Origin: a virus
IMG/VR virus record: IMGVR_UViG_3300023171_000009
Span: 34,477-98,476 of that record
Direction: 5' to 3' (one strand)
DNA: 64,000 bases
Below, in pieces: positions 32,136 to 41,206 of this stretch. The notes beneath the pieces are model-generated. The model did no database searches. It was not told the DNA's origin and saw only the letters and a list, made by a program, of their open reading frames with translations. The translations under genes and the position numbers were made by a program. Each line of letters starts with the position of its first letter. Position 1 is the stretch's first letter.

Positions 32136-33815
32136 TTAGTTTACCGCAATATTCTTAACGAAGTCCGTCAAGTAATCACGGGTAATGTGGCTGGTGAATG
32201 TGATATCCGTCATTAAAGGAATCGGGTTAATACGGAAACTGAAAGCGATCTTGCCTTGTGCAACTCGCTCAGGGCTGTTAAGGCTAGGATCAATCCAGAT
32301 ATCAGGCCGTTTGTCAGGGGAAGGATTAGGGACAAGAACCCCGTCAGCTTCCAGAAGCCGGAAAAGCGTGCGGCACTGTTGCATGATTTGACGGGCGCGC
32401 TCCTTGGTAAACGGTTTATCAAGTGCCTCACGGTTAGCTTGAACGATACCGATATTAACCGCATCTGCAATTCGCAGCATAGAAAGAACCTCGCCGTTAG
32501 GCTGCCAAACGCCATGCGCTTTGAAATATCCAGCTTCCGCCACAATAACCACGCCACCGCGCTCATTGATATAATCGGATTCTGTTCCGGCAGTGATAAG
32601 CGAATGTGTAACTGGTTTAGTCACAGAAAGCACGCCTTCCAACTTGTTATTGGAGAAGGTTTCGTGGAATCCTTTACGTGCATCAACCCCAGCCTGACAA
32701 CCTGCAATACGTGCGTCTGCGGGTTGATCAACAATAGTGCCGTCAGGGCCAAGAACCTTAACGTTAGGCCATGCAAGGACGCCTACGCGGCTATCTGGAC
32801 TTCCGTAATGTGTGCAATCTGTCGCAAATTCCACGTAGTTTCTGGAATCTTCCGTTGCGGCAATAACGCGTCCTCCAAGAATCTTAGCCGCTGCCTCCAT
32901 AGCATTAATAACCGGACTCGCTAAGTTAGTATCAGTCGCCGCACGGGCAGTTAACCGTGGGCAGATAATAAGCTTTGGAGAGACGTTAAGGAGGGCTTCA
33001 ATCGATTCAGCCAATTTAAGACCGGTCTTAACCCCGTCAGAGTTAATCTGTCCAACCACATTGGAGATTACATCATTGATAGTCCAAGCGGTAGAAGTGT
33101 CAGGGTAAGAATAAGTAATCGAACCCATTTCCATTTCTGGAAGCATACGACTTCCCGCACGTAGAGTAAGCGTCCCCGCTAACGCGTCGTAAATGTAGTC
33201 CGTAGTTGCGGACCATGTAGCCTCAAAGGTTATGTTGATAGTAGCACCCAAGGGGACGGAAGCGTCTGTAACAGTCAGAAGTCCGGTAGTGGCATTGTAA
33301 GTATGCGTTGCAACTCCACTTGGAATTTTATTAACAACTACGCTGGTTAAGTTTTTAGGAAGCGTTAGCGTTTTTGTGCCAGTGCTGGGAAGCTGGCGCT
33401 GAATGGAGCCGAAATTAACAAGAGTCAGCGGAGTATCTGCCGTGTGTTGAGTCTTCGTAAGTTGAAGAACGCCGCGACGATCAAACTTAATGTTAAGATC
33501 GGTTTGGTTTTTAAATACACCAGTGGCAGGCAAGACGTTAATTACGGCAACCGTAGCGTTAGACTGGTCATAAATGCCTTGCAAAGCTTCGGGAATAGTA
33601 ATGCCAGCGGCTTTGTGCCACGGCTCCCATTTACCAAAAGTTTTGATAGCATCAGCAGGATTACCCACAATAAGATATGGGGAATTGATAGGACCAATAG
33701 GCGCGGTCCCTACAAGAAGAATAACCCCCAAGGCGGGTATTTTAATAGGAGGCACTTGATCCTGCTCAATGAATAAGCGTAGACCATGATGGAATGGGAC
33801 AATAGAAACGGCCAT
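32136..33815 (-). CDS. tail sheath protein (P2 FI-like)
   Basis: 559 residues. Start MAVSIVPFHHGLRLFIEQDQVPPIKIPALGVI with LVGTAPIGP, later AGCQAGVDARKGFHETFSNN and a C-terminal EKARIMQQ-type helix followed by KIAFSFRINPIPLMTDITF, as in contractile sheaths. About 90 residues (roughly 130-230) of beta-rich insert (TLPKNLTSVVVNKIPSG...VTDASVPLGATINI) are extra compared with P2 and probably form an outer domain. Establishes a contractile tail. Confidence 0.9.
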   Translation of the reverse strand: MAVSIVPFHHGLRLFIEQDQVPPIKIPALGVILLVGTAPIGPINSPYLIVGNPADAIKTFGKWEPWHKAAGITIPEALQGIYDQSNATVAVINVLPATGVFKNQTDLNIKFDRRGVLQLTKTQHTADTPLTLVNFGSIQRQLPSTGTKTLTLPKNLTSVVVNKIPSGVATHTYNATTGLLTVTDASVPLGATINITFEATWSATTDYIYDALAGTLTLRAGSRMLPEMEMGSITYSYPDTSTAWTINDVISNVVGQINSDGVKTGLKLAESIEALLNVSPKLIICPRLTARAATDTNLASPVINAMEAAAKILGGRVIAATEDSRNYVEFATDCTHYGSPDSRVGVLAWPNVKVLGPDGTIVDQPADARIAGCQAGVDARKGFHETFSNNKLEGVLSVTKPVTHSLITAGTESDYINERGGVVIVAEAGYFKAHGVWQPNGEVLSMLRIADAVNIGIVQANREALDKPFTKERARQIMQQCRTLFRLLEADGVLVPNPSPDKRPDIWIDPSLNSPERVAQGKIAFSFRINPIPLMTDITFTSHITRDYLTDFVKNIAVN

Positions 33816-33849
33816 AAGATTAATGTATAAGAAGTTTTGATTATAAGTT

Positions 33850-34149
33850 TCACTTTAGCGGATACACCCGCCCTTGCTGAGAGTAGTAATTCATAGCGCC
33901 GGAAATCACCTGCTTACCTACATATATTCCTATTCCCCCTAAGATATCTCCTACCACTTGCGCTTTACTTTCCTTCTTCAGCCTAACTAATGGAATATTA
34001 CCACTTGTTTGAACCGACGCAAGCTCTTTTTCCCTAACTTTTAAGGTTTCAACGCCGTTCTTATCATATAGGCTAGCAATAGGTGAATTATCAGAACTTG
34101 CACAACCTATGTGGAGAAGTGAAATCGTTGCAATAAATAAAGCTTTCAT
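33850..34149 (-). CDS. small lipoprotein
   Basis: 99 residues, signal peptide MKALFIATISLLHIGC with lipobox Cys16. A 13-mer (34120-34132) is inside it and encodes the ATIS of the signal peptide. The mature part is helical with a Gly-rich IGGIGIYVGKQ segment. Placed among tail genes. Could be a surface-exclusion or host-membrane protein. Unknown. Confidence 0.6.
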   Translation of the reverse strand: MKALFIATISLLHIGCASSDNSPIASLYDKNGVETLKVREKELASVQTSGNIPLVRLKKESKAQVVGDILGGIGIYVGKQVISGAMNYYSQQGRVYPLK

Positions 34150-34150
34150 A

Positions 34151-35578
34151 CTAGGTAGTCGTTACGGACCATCCTTTACCAGTCGCTACAGTAGTAGAAG
34201 CTCCGGCACCGGGGTTACCTTTAACGTTGATGTTTTTAGTATCGCCTGTAGGAGAAGCCCCAACCGCATTATACAAAGCCAATATTGTTGCAGATTGCAA
34301 AGCGTTATCATTTAGTTTCAAGGACGACACAAGCCCTGTGTTAGCCTCGGGGAAATTAGTAATAGTTTTGAAAGAACCGCACCCATAAAGCTCCAATCGT
34401 GTAATACTTCTTAGGTCACTTCCATCAAACGCCTGTAACGTTGTTATATTTCCTCCCACTAATTCCGCTAAGCTAAATAATCCGGAACCGCCAAAGAATA
34501 TCAAATGCGTTGAGGATATGTTTAGCGCTGTTAGGGCAGGCATCCCCGCGCCGCTGAAGAAAACTAGACTAGGCGTATTTTGTAGTTCCAACAAGCCAAG
34601 ACGATTAAATCCCGCTCCGCTAAAGGTCACTAGCTGCGTATTCGTGGCAGTCAAAATAAGAAGACTGGAAAGACCCGTCCCTTCCAAAACAGTAATGAGC
34701 GTGTTAGACAGATTCAGATTGATTAGCTTTTTCAAGTTAGAAAGATCAACAGAAGTAATAGGGTTAGTTGATAGATTTAAGGTAGTTAAATCGTCAAAGC
34801 CCGTTCCTTTAAATGAAGTTAAGCTATTAGAAGATGCGTTAAGGGTAGTCAGTCCTTTAGCATTAAATCCGGATATGCCGGTAACAACCATTCCCGGAAT
34901 TTGCAAATTTGTAATCACCCCCGCCGCAGCCCATACACGAATTATCTTTACGCTGCTACTGGTGGTCGTCTTGCTAGCGTCAGTATTACTTGTATGCTGC
35001 GTGATTGTATTATCCCACCATTGAACACAGTAAGCGCCAAGATTCGTAAGACAGCGGAACAGAACGCTTCCGGTATCTTTGGTGGTAGTAAACTCAATAT
35101 AACTTCGGACAGGAGGCTTAGAAGTTATAAATCGGTTTAAAGAACTAGCTGTTAACTCTATACTCTCCATGTATTTTTCAAGAGTGATAGGAGCACCAAT
35201 TCCATCGATTAAAACGGCAGTCCCGCCACTAAATCCGGGTTTGATGGAAACCAAGCCCTCTAAAGCCGCATTAACCAAAGTAGTGCGGTATTTCGCTGAT
35301 AAATTTACAGGAATATTAATAACCTTAACATCTTCTTCCCGTGTAAGGTTAACGATCTTTTCGTTATAAGACAAGGGCAGCGTTAAGGTGTCCGTTCCAT
35401 CGGAAACTCTCTGTTCATCTTTTAGCAAAGATGCCGGAGCCTGTTTATCAATTCCTCCTTGTGCTATGTGTAACATGTCCCCCGGATTTACTACTGTAGC
35501 GACGGGAAAAGAAATAATTTGGTTAGGTCCGGGCATAAAAAGAGTTTTAAAAAAGTTAACTAAAGGGGGTAAGTTCAT
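34151..35578 (-). CDS. leucine-rich-repeat tail protein
   Basis: 475 residues from ATG 35578 (MNLPPLVNFF). N-terminal structural-type region (VVNPGDMLHIAQGGIDKQAPASLL). From about residue 220 a run of roughly 22-24-residue repeats (LTTLNASSNSLTSFKGTGFDDL, LTTLNLSTNPITSV, LINLNLSNTLITV) forms an LRR solenoid. The end returns to a beta-type cap. LRR in a tail fibre suggests host-surface binding. The 13-mer (35609-35621) lies upstream of the start. Confidence 0.75.
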   Translation of the reverse strand: MNLPPLVNFFKTLFMPGPNQIISFPVATVVNPGDMLHIAQGGIDKQAPASLLKDEQRVSDGTDTLTLPLSYNEKIVNLTREEDVKVINIPVNLSAKYRTTLVNAALEGLVSIKPGFSGGTAVLIDGIGAPITLEKYMESIELTASSLNRFITSKPPVRSYIEFTTTKDTGSVLFRCLTNLGAYCVQWWDNTITQHTSNTDASKTTTSSSVKIIRVWAAAGVITNLQIPGMVVTGISGFNAKGLTTLNASSNSLTSFKGTGFDDLTTLNLSTNPITSVDLSNLKKLINLNLSNTLITVLEGTGLSSLLILTATNTQLVTFSGAGFNRLGLLELQNTPSLVFFSGAGMPALTALNISSTHLIFFGGSGLFSLAELVGGNITTLQAFDGSDLRSITRLELYGCGSFKTITNFPEANTGLVSSLKLNDNALQSATILALYNAVGASPTGDTKNINVKGNPGAGASTTVATGKGWSVTTT

Positions 35579-35644
35579 AAAAACAATATAACGGATAGAA
35601 CGAAATATTGCAACGATTTCACATATCAAATCTTAGATAGATAT

Positions 35645-37680
35645 TGCCGACGGTCAGGCCTCTGGTGACGGACTCGGGATGCTCATGGTGTTAGAACGGC
35701 ACCGGGATTTCCGCCCGGACTTTGACGGCCCGCGCGGCATACCCGGCGTCGGAGTAGTGGACGCCGTCGGTCCATGCGGCGGCGTTGTTAGGCGTCCAGA
35801 CCGGCCCCACCATGGTGTATCCCAGGAAGGGGTCGGCACCCAAATCCACAAGATAATGCACCCTGCCTCCGCTCACTGCATTGGCTCTTAGGTAGGCGTT
35901 AAAGGCGTCTAACTCAGCCGCTTGTGCGTTAGTGCGGCTTAGTGCTGAGACGGTATATGCCACGCGCTTGCCAGTTCCTGTGCCGATGTTAGCGGCAATG
36001 GCTGCGTCCCAATATTGCTCCCAGCGCGCAATCATTGTCGCCGCAGTCGCTCCTGCGGTGTCGTCATTTACGGCAGCTAGAAAAAATAGCCAGTCGGCGG
36101 GGCCAAGACCATCCCATGCGGCAACTCGGCTCGCGTAGCACTCATCTATCCGTCTCCCGCTTTGTCGGTAGACGCGGGGCCGCCAGTTGGCGGCAACATT
36201 CATCCGGGTCAGTTCGTTTTTAAGCAAGGTGTCACCCTGCCCAAACATGGTGCTGTCCCCATGGTGGGTGACCCGACCAACAATGCTCCCCGTTGGCAGG
36301 TAAACTACGCCGTAGGTGGTCTGCGCATAAGTCAGGGCGGCGGTGATTTCCGGGGCAGTCAGCACCCGATCCCAGATTATTGTCTCAATATGCGGATTGC
36401 TGAAGGTTTGGGGCAGTTCAATATCTGTCCGGACTACGGCGGCACACGCGGAAAATGTTGCCGTATTCGCCACGTCGTTCACGTAAATGTTCAGCGCGGA
36501 GGCCCCGAAGGTTACCAGAATGGCGAATGGCCTGCCTCCGCTCGGGACTTTGAGGGCTGATGATTTGAGCGTCACGCCATCAAACACCGTCACCACCCCG
36601 GTTCCGCCGTAAAGAGACACGCTGACAGCCCCTCCGCCTGCCCGGAAAATCTGGGTCGATGAAGCGGCTCCATTCTCTTGGTTGATCCGGCCAATCAACA
36701 AGAGCGTCTGATTTCGCTGGTCGAAGTTCCTTGTTAGAAGCAACGAGTTGGCGTGAAAAGCATTCACCTCGTTCGAGGAAAGCACCTCACCGTCTGTTGC
36801 ATTCCAGGTTGGTCCGAAGCCGCTAATGGAAAGCGGGGTGCCTGCGTGCTGATCAGGCCACAGGTTCACTGTAGCCAGATTAGCGGCCCCTGTCAGGCTT
36901 GACGCCTTAAACACGCTGGTCATGCCGGGAACCGTCGCCGACAGGGCGGACGATGCCGAAAACCGGGTCTGCGCCAGCGCGGGGGATGCCAGCGTGAGCC
37001 CTGGACCTTGCGCGGCGGCAGGCAGCATAGCGCCCAGCAACGCCATAATGATTCGGAGAATATTCATGGCGGTTAGGGCTCGATGGCTGAGTAAACCCGG
37101 CAGGCTGCGTCCGTTGTTCCGAGCGGGACGATGGTGATGGTGGCGGTCTTCCCCGCCGCAAGGCTGACTGGCAGGGCAGAGCCTTGAGGCTTCCAGGCCG
37201 GCCATGTGAGAGTGAAGGTCGATACCCCGCCCGTGAGGTAAAGAGTTAGCGGCTTTCCTGACGCCAGATTATTCGTCGTAAACGTGGTGTTGCCCGCCAA
37301 AGTATAGGTTTTCCCCGGATCGCCCGCGAAATCCAATACTGTCCCGCCGGTCAGCGCTGAAATTGTATACGTATTATTCCCGATGGTTGTTCCCGCGATG
37401 GTGCCGCCCGTGATCGCAACGGCGGCGGCGGATTGGGTGGCTATGGTGCCGGTCCCGGCGGCGGCGCGGAGGGCGGCGGCATCAGCCAGCGCCAGCACGG
37501 CGCGACCGTAACTGGTGGTGGATAGCGCCGCGATGGCGGTTAAGTCGGAATCAAGCGGCTGGGACGCGGCAATAGCGGCGGCCTGCGCGGCTGCTATTGC
37601 CGTGGCCTGCGCGGTGCTGACCGGCTTATTCGCGTCAGTGGTGGCGTCCAGTATGCCTAATTTCGTGAAGTCCGCAGGAG
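35645..37680. other. high-GC block inserted in the fibre region
   Basis: From about 35645 to 37680 the sequence is far richer in G+C than its neighbours (for example GGCGGCGGCGCGGAGGGCGG near 37463). It covers the SGNH gene and the 3' two thirds of the fibre gene at 37073-37984, so its right edge is inside a gene. The block has no copy of the 13-mer or of CAAGGRCRG. It looks like a recently acquired fibre cassette. Limits are by eye. Confidence 0.75.
35691..37067 (-). CDS. secreted SGNH/GDSL esterase-type fibre protein
   Basis: 458 residues from ATG 37067 (MNILRIIMALLGAMLPAAAQG), a signal peptide. Residues about 50-250 look like a LamG/concanavalin beta-sandwich. The rest has SGNH motifs: block I HHGDSTMFGQGD with Ser272, AAVND near 331-335, and DGVHYSDAGYA with D434 and H437. 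Probably an esterase that deacetylates surface polysaccharide. Longer in-frame starts to 37205 lie in the next gene and give a nonsensical His-rich sequence. High GC. Confidence 0.75.
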   Translation of the reverse strand: MNILRIIMALLGAMLPAAAQGPGLTLASPALAQTRFSASSALSATVPGMTSVFKASSLTGAANLATVNLWPDQHAGTPLSISGFGPTWNATDGEVLSSNEVNAFHANSLLLTRNFDQRNQTLLLIGRINQENGAASSTQIFRAGGGAVSVSLYGGTGVVTVFDGVTLKSSALKVPSGGRPFAILVTFGASALNIYVNDVANTATFSACAAVVRTDIELPQTFSNPHIETIIWDRVLTAPEITAALTYAQTTYGVVYLPTGSIVGRVTHHGDSTMFGQGDTLLKNELTRMNVAANWRPRVYRQSGRRIDECYASRVAAWDGLGPADWLFFLAAVNDDTAGATAATMIARWEQYWDAAIAANIGTGTGKRVAYTVSALSRTNAQAAELDAFNAYLRANAVSGGRVHYLVDLGADPFLGYTMVGPVWTPNNAAAWTDGVHYSDAGYAARAVKVRAEIPVPF

Positions 37681-37984
37681 CTAAAAGACCAGCATTTGTT
37701 CCTGTAGCCAAGGACAGCGTAACTCCTGTTCCGTTAGAATTGGCCATTACGTAATTCGTAGGTGAAGCCGTGCCTGTCAGGTTAGAGGCAGTTAGCGTCC
37801 TCATTTCCGTAGGCGTTATCTGCCTCGCCCTTGCACCAGAAGCCTGACTGGCATCATAAACGGAAAAGTAATCCGCTGTTAGATCAAGGGCGGATGCTGT
37901 TGTTACAGGAGCCGGATAAATAGGCTCATCGGATTTTGCAATCGTTGCAAAAAGAAGTGTGAGTAGGAATAGTGTGTATTTCAT
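37073..37984 (-). CDS. fibre protein with signal peptide, chimeric base composition
   Basis: 303 residues, signal peptide MKYTLFLLTLLFATIAKS. The N-terminal half (SNLTGTASPTNYVMANSNGTG, TNAGLLAPADFTKL) matches the gene at 41207-42334. The C-terminal half is Ala/Gly/Thr-rich beta sequence. The 5' third (to about 37680) is AT-rich, the rest GC-rich, so the gene is a recombinant. The 13-mer (37937-37949) sits in the signal peptide region. Confidence 0.7.
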   Translation of the reverse strand: MKYTLFLLTLLFATIAKSDEPIYPAPVTTASALDLTADYFSVYDASQASGARARQITPTEMRTLTASNLTGTASPTNYVMANSNGTGVTLSLATGTNAGLLAPADFTKLGILDATTDANKPVSTAQATAIAAAQAAAIAASQPLDSDLTAIAALSTTSYGRAVLALADAAALRAAAGTGTIATQSAAAVAITGGTIAGTTIGNNTYTISALTGGTVLDFAGDPGKTYTLAGNTTFTTNNLASGKPLTLYLTGGVSTFTLTWPAWKPQGSALPVSLAAGKTATITIVPLGTTDAACRVYSAIEP

Positions 37985-38013
37985 TGTATGGTAAAAAGGT
38001 GTTAGTTTATTTA

Positions 38014-39951
38014 TCAGTTTATAGTGGCATTACCGCCGTCAATGAGCGCTCTTTGCCCATCAATAGTTCCATAACTTACAGTCGGAGGAGTTGTGGATTT
38101 TGTGCGGATCGTTACTTTGCCAATACTTATGTTATCACTAGTGTGTCCGACTTTTGGGACAAGCGAGATTGAGTTGCTAAATGAAGAAGAAACTGTCTGT
38201 GTATATGCTATGGACCTACTAAACGATAAAATCTCCATTCGTTTAGCCTGCGGATAATAGCGTATTCCTACGTCTTGGGTTGTAGGTTGATCAATTTGAA
38301 TAGGCGTAACCGTTTGGCTCAAATAAGCATTAGCTTGCCTAACTACAGCATTAAGATTATAGCTGGTAGAACTGGCACAAAGTCCAGCAATAGCTTCTGT
38401 TCCTACAGAAGCGGTAGCGGCATTAGCAAAGCCTATAGTAAATGAACCTCCCTTGATGGTGACTCCTTCACAGTAGATTTCAACCATTGAATAATCCGCC
38501 AAATTAAGCGGAGTAGTTCCCTGAAGTTCGAATCTACGTCCGCTTTGATTGCCTGCGGAAGTAATACCGTTAGTCGAATTAAAACTATAAGTTACAGGAC
38601 CGGTTGTAAAAGCTTGCGTAAGAAACGAAGGAAGGGCGGATACGGCCTTGAAGTTAACAGTATTCTCTACAGTATAAGAGCCATCATATGTCCTAGCAGC
38701 AGGGACAGGACTTGTTTCCGCAAACGCTACCGTTCCCATCATAGTTGTATTTTCATTGGCAATAGTAACGCCTTGATAGTTTAAAACGTTTACAGAGCCA
38801 TATGGCACGATTTGAGGGTTTGCGGCCTGTGATTCGTCGCCCTCGCCGGTCCCGCCTTTAGCTACAACTAAACGGCCTTGAGAGATAGGGGTAACACCGT
38901 CCGGAGCTAGCACAAACTCATAGATAGCAGCGTCACGCGCCGCGCCTTGTGTGCCTACTCCACCACACTCTACTAGCCCCAATAAACTACCGTCTGATAA
39001 AGTTCTAAAGCAATTGCTAGGCCATGTGATGGTATAACCTGCTGGAAGCCCTTCAGGAATAGCACTATCGTATAGCGCGGCTCTTGTCCAAGTTTTGCCA
39101 TTATTAGATCCCCACATGGCGACATACCCTTGACCGCCACCACCATAAAGACTACGCCCCACATACGCATAAGGCCAATAGGACAGGGTATTAGGCCACC
39201 AAACAAAATAGCCAGTATGTCCGCCTCCCGGTTCATCCAAAGCCACTGGAAGAATGATAGCACTACCGCTTTGATCCTGACGTGTAAAGTTTACGCCGTC
39301 GGTAGAAAGAGCCATCATTGTTTTCTGACCATCAGGGCTAGGATCGCCTACAATATCTTTATTATGATAAGTAAGAATCCATTCTCCACCAATAATATTC
39401 ACCCATGGAGTTTCAGAACCGGTGCCTTCCGTTGTATCTGCATAAATAGGGTTAGCGGAAGGTTTAGTAGTTAGATATGCGAATTCACCAGCGGCAAGGG
39501 CAGCGTTGTAGCTTTTCCAGTTAGCTAAAACTGTAGGATCACCGTTAGCTACTTGCAGATAAATGCCTCCCGCTCCGTGGTCAGTAGAAGTATAACGATA
39601 CCAATCATGCCCTTGATTACTATGAGAAGCTTTCCACGCCCTACGGTCTACTAAACAAGGGTAATAGTTAGGGAATGAAGTTGGCGAGAAAGTTCCTAGC
39701 TTCGTTGCAGTAAACGCTCCGTTTACGGTAGGCGTGACTACTTCCCCTCCACCTGAATAATAATAGCTTACGGGGACTCCATTTGCCTGTTTAACCGTAA
39801 CTCCATTTGCTTGTTTAACCGTTATTAAAGTGCCTACAGGACGCAAGCGTGCCTGTGTAATGGCTTTTAGTAAAGGCCCTGCCCATACGGTTGCAAGCCC
39901 CACAAAGGTAATGCATACCGCAAGTATGGTAAGTTTTTTATAGGGTTTCAT
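38014..39951 (-). CDS. large fibre-like protein with signal anchor
   Basis: 645 residues. N-terminal hydrophobic segment (KLTILAVCITFVGLATVWAG). Tandem 8-residue unit VKQANGVT/VKQANGVP (DNA repeat 39776-39823). Then a long beta region (residues about 90-420) with aromatic blocks (YFVWWPNTLSYWPYAYVGRS) reminiscent of a sialidase-like or six-bladed propeller fold (WxxSxDGxNFTR, MWGSNNGKTWTR are Asp-box-like). C-terminal beta-sandwich. Possibly a glycan-binding or cleaving tail protein. The exact fold is inferred. Confidence 0.65.
   Translation of the reverse strand: MKPYKKLTILAVCITFVGLATVWAGPLLKAITQARLRPVGTLITVKQANGVTVKQANGVPVSYYYSGGGEVVTPTVNGAFTATKLGTFSPTSFPNYYPCLVDRRAWKASHSNQGHDWYRYTSTDHGAGGIYLQVANGDPTVLANWKSYNAALAAGEFAYLTTKPSANPIYADTTEGTGSETPWVNIIGGEWILTYHNKDIVGDPSPDGQKTMMALSTDGVNFTRQDQSGSAIILPVALDEPGGGHTGYFVWWPNTLSYWPYAYVGRSLYGGGGQGYVAMWGSNNGKTWTRAALYDSAIPEGLPAGYTITWPSNCFRTLSDGSLLGLVECGGVGTQGAARDAAIYEFVLAPDGVTPISQGRLVVAKGGTGEGDESQAANPQIVPYGSVNVLNYQGVTIANENTTMMGTVAFAETSPVPAARTYDGSYTVENTVNFKAVSALPSFLTQAFTTGPVTYSFNSTNGITSAGNQSGRRFELQGTTPLNLADYSMVEIYCEGVTIKGGSFTIGFANAATASVGTEAIAGLCASSTSYNLNAVVRQANAYLSQTVTPIQIDQPTTQDVGIRYYPQAKRMEILSFSRSIAYTQTVSSSFSNSISLVPKVGHTSDNISIGKVTIRTKSTTPPTVSYGTIDGQRALIDGGNATIN
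39776..39823 (-). repeat. 24-bp tandem repeat inside the fibre gene
   Basis: Two adjacent copies of ACTCCATTTGCYTGTTTAAC plus four bases, encoding VKQANGVT and VKQANGVP. Confidence 0.75.
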
Positions 39952-39981
39952 TTATTTTGCAATGATTTCACTGTTGCTTTC

Positions 39982-41166
39982 TTATTCAGTTATAAGGTAA
40001 GCAACAGTGCTGGTATCAGTGTTAGAAGAAGAAGTAATGGTAAAGCTAGTCGCGGCAGTTCTAGCGGATATGCGAAGCCAGCCGGGGGTGCCTCCATCAA
40101 CCTGTGACGTAACTTGAATATTGCTGTTTGCAGTAGTGGTAGTATCTGAAATCGTAACCGTGCCTCCTACAAGGACAGCCCGCCCTTGTTTAATCCTAGC
40201 GATATTACTTCCGTTAGCTCCACTACCTACTTTTAAGTTACCGCTAAGTGTTGCGTCTCCTACGGTGATAGGTGCATCTGTTCCAGTAGAAGTCTTAAAT
40301 ACTAAGGTAGTATCACTATTAGCGGTAATACGGCTTCGGCCAGTCCACCCTATGGTTCCGTCAGCGCCCGCAAAGATGTTATTTGTGATTCCCATATTAC
40401 CAGTAGAACCAATACTACCAACTTCCGCCCAAGCTCCTCCGTTTGTCCTAGTGGAAAAGGTAAGGGCAGCGTTAGGGGCAGTCGTTCCGTTACTGGTTTT
40501 AACATACATTCTGAAGTCTGTGACCTGACTGCCTGCGGTGCTGTTAGTTTTCCATCCGCTACCGGTCCATTGAATGGCGGGCGAAAATTGACTAACTGTT
40601 GAAGTGGACGCCGTGGTATTGTTTAACAACACTCCTGAAGTAGGAACGTCGGCAGTGTTGCTGAAGTTATGGGATACCGCCCCTGTAGTTGTGTCAGCAG
40701 TAAAGCTAGGCAAACCCGCAAATGCTGACGCCGCGTTAAATTGAACTTGAGTATCAGCGCCTCCGGGTGTTCCAGAACCGCCACCGCTGCCGGAAGCGTT
40801 AATAGTCTGGTTAGGCCAACTTCCGGTTATGGTTACGTTAGTTCCCGCTACAAGTGCGGGCGTTGCCGTGCCTGTTCCACCATTTGCCTTGCTTAACGGA
40901 GCCGACAGTGTAGGCGTTCCGCTAATGGTAGGGCTATTTAACGTATTGCTATTTGCAAGCGCGGTTAAGTCAGCGTCTAAAGGCTGATACAGGCTATCGG
41001 TTTGCAGCAAGTTCAACCAAACAGAACGTTCTGGAGTAGTTAGAGTTTCTTCATACAGCAAAGATAAGATAGCTTCACTTGCTATTCCAGTAGTTCGGTC
41101 AGCCAGTGCGGAAGTTAAGGGTGAGAAAATTGCACAAATTGCAATGAATGTGGTAAGAAATTTCAT
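39982..41166 (-). CDS. fibre protein with signal peptide (GTGTATPALVAGT type)
   Basis: 394 residues, signal peptide MKFLTTFIAICAIFSPLTSALA. Then ASEAILSLLYEETLTTPERSVW, a motif shared with the collagen-like fibre at 61831. The middle contains NGGTGTATPALVAGTN and SWPNQTINAS, repeated in the gene at 41207. The rest is beta-rich with Gly/Ser/Thr. Likely trimeric fibre. A signal peptide on a fibre is unusual. Confidence 0.7.
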   Translation of the reverse strand: MKFLTTFIAICAIFSPLTSALADRTTGIASEAILSLLYEETLTTPERSVWLNLLQTDSLYQPLDADLTALANSNTLNSPTISGTPTLSAPLSKANGGTGTATPALVAGTNVTITGSWPNQTINASGSGGGSGTPGGADTQVQFNAASAFAGLPSFTADTTTGAVSHNFSNTADVPTSGVLLNNTTASTSTVSQFSPAIQWTGSGWKTNSTAGSQVTDFRMYVKTSNGTTAPNAALTFSTRTNGGAWAEVGSIGSTGNMGITNNIFAGADGTIGWTGRSRITANSDTTLVFKTSTGTDAPITVGDATLSGNLKVGSGANGSNIARIKQGRAVLVGGTVTISDTTTTANSNIQVTSQVDGGTPGWLRISARTAATSFTITSSSNTDTSTVAYLITE

Positions 41167-41206
41167 AGGTGAGTTAATAAACGATTTTTGTCAGTAAGTG
41201 GGTATA

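Noticed and set aside
35691-37205. Extension of the SGNH gene to 37205
   Set aside because: The extra 46 residues (His/Arg-rich) lie in the 3' end of the neighbouring gene, and the ATG at 37067 begins a good signal peptide.
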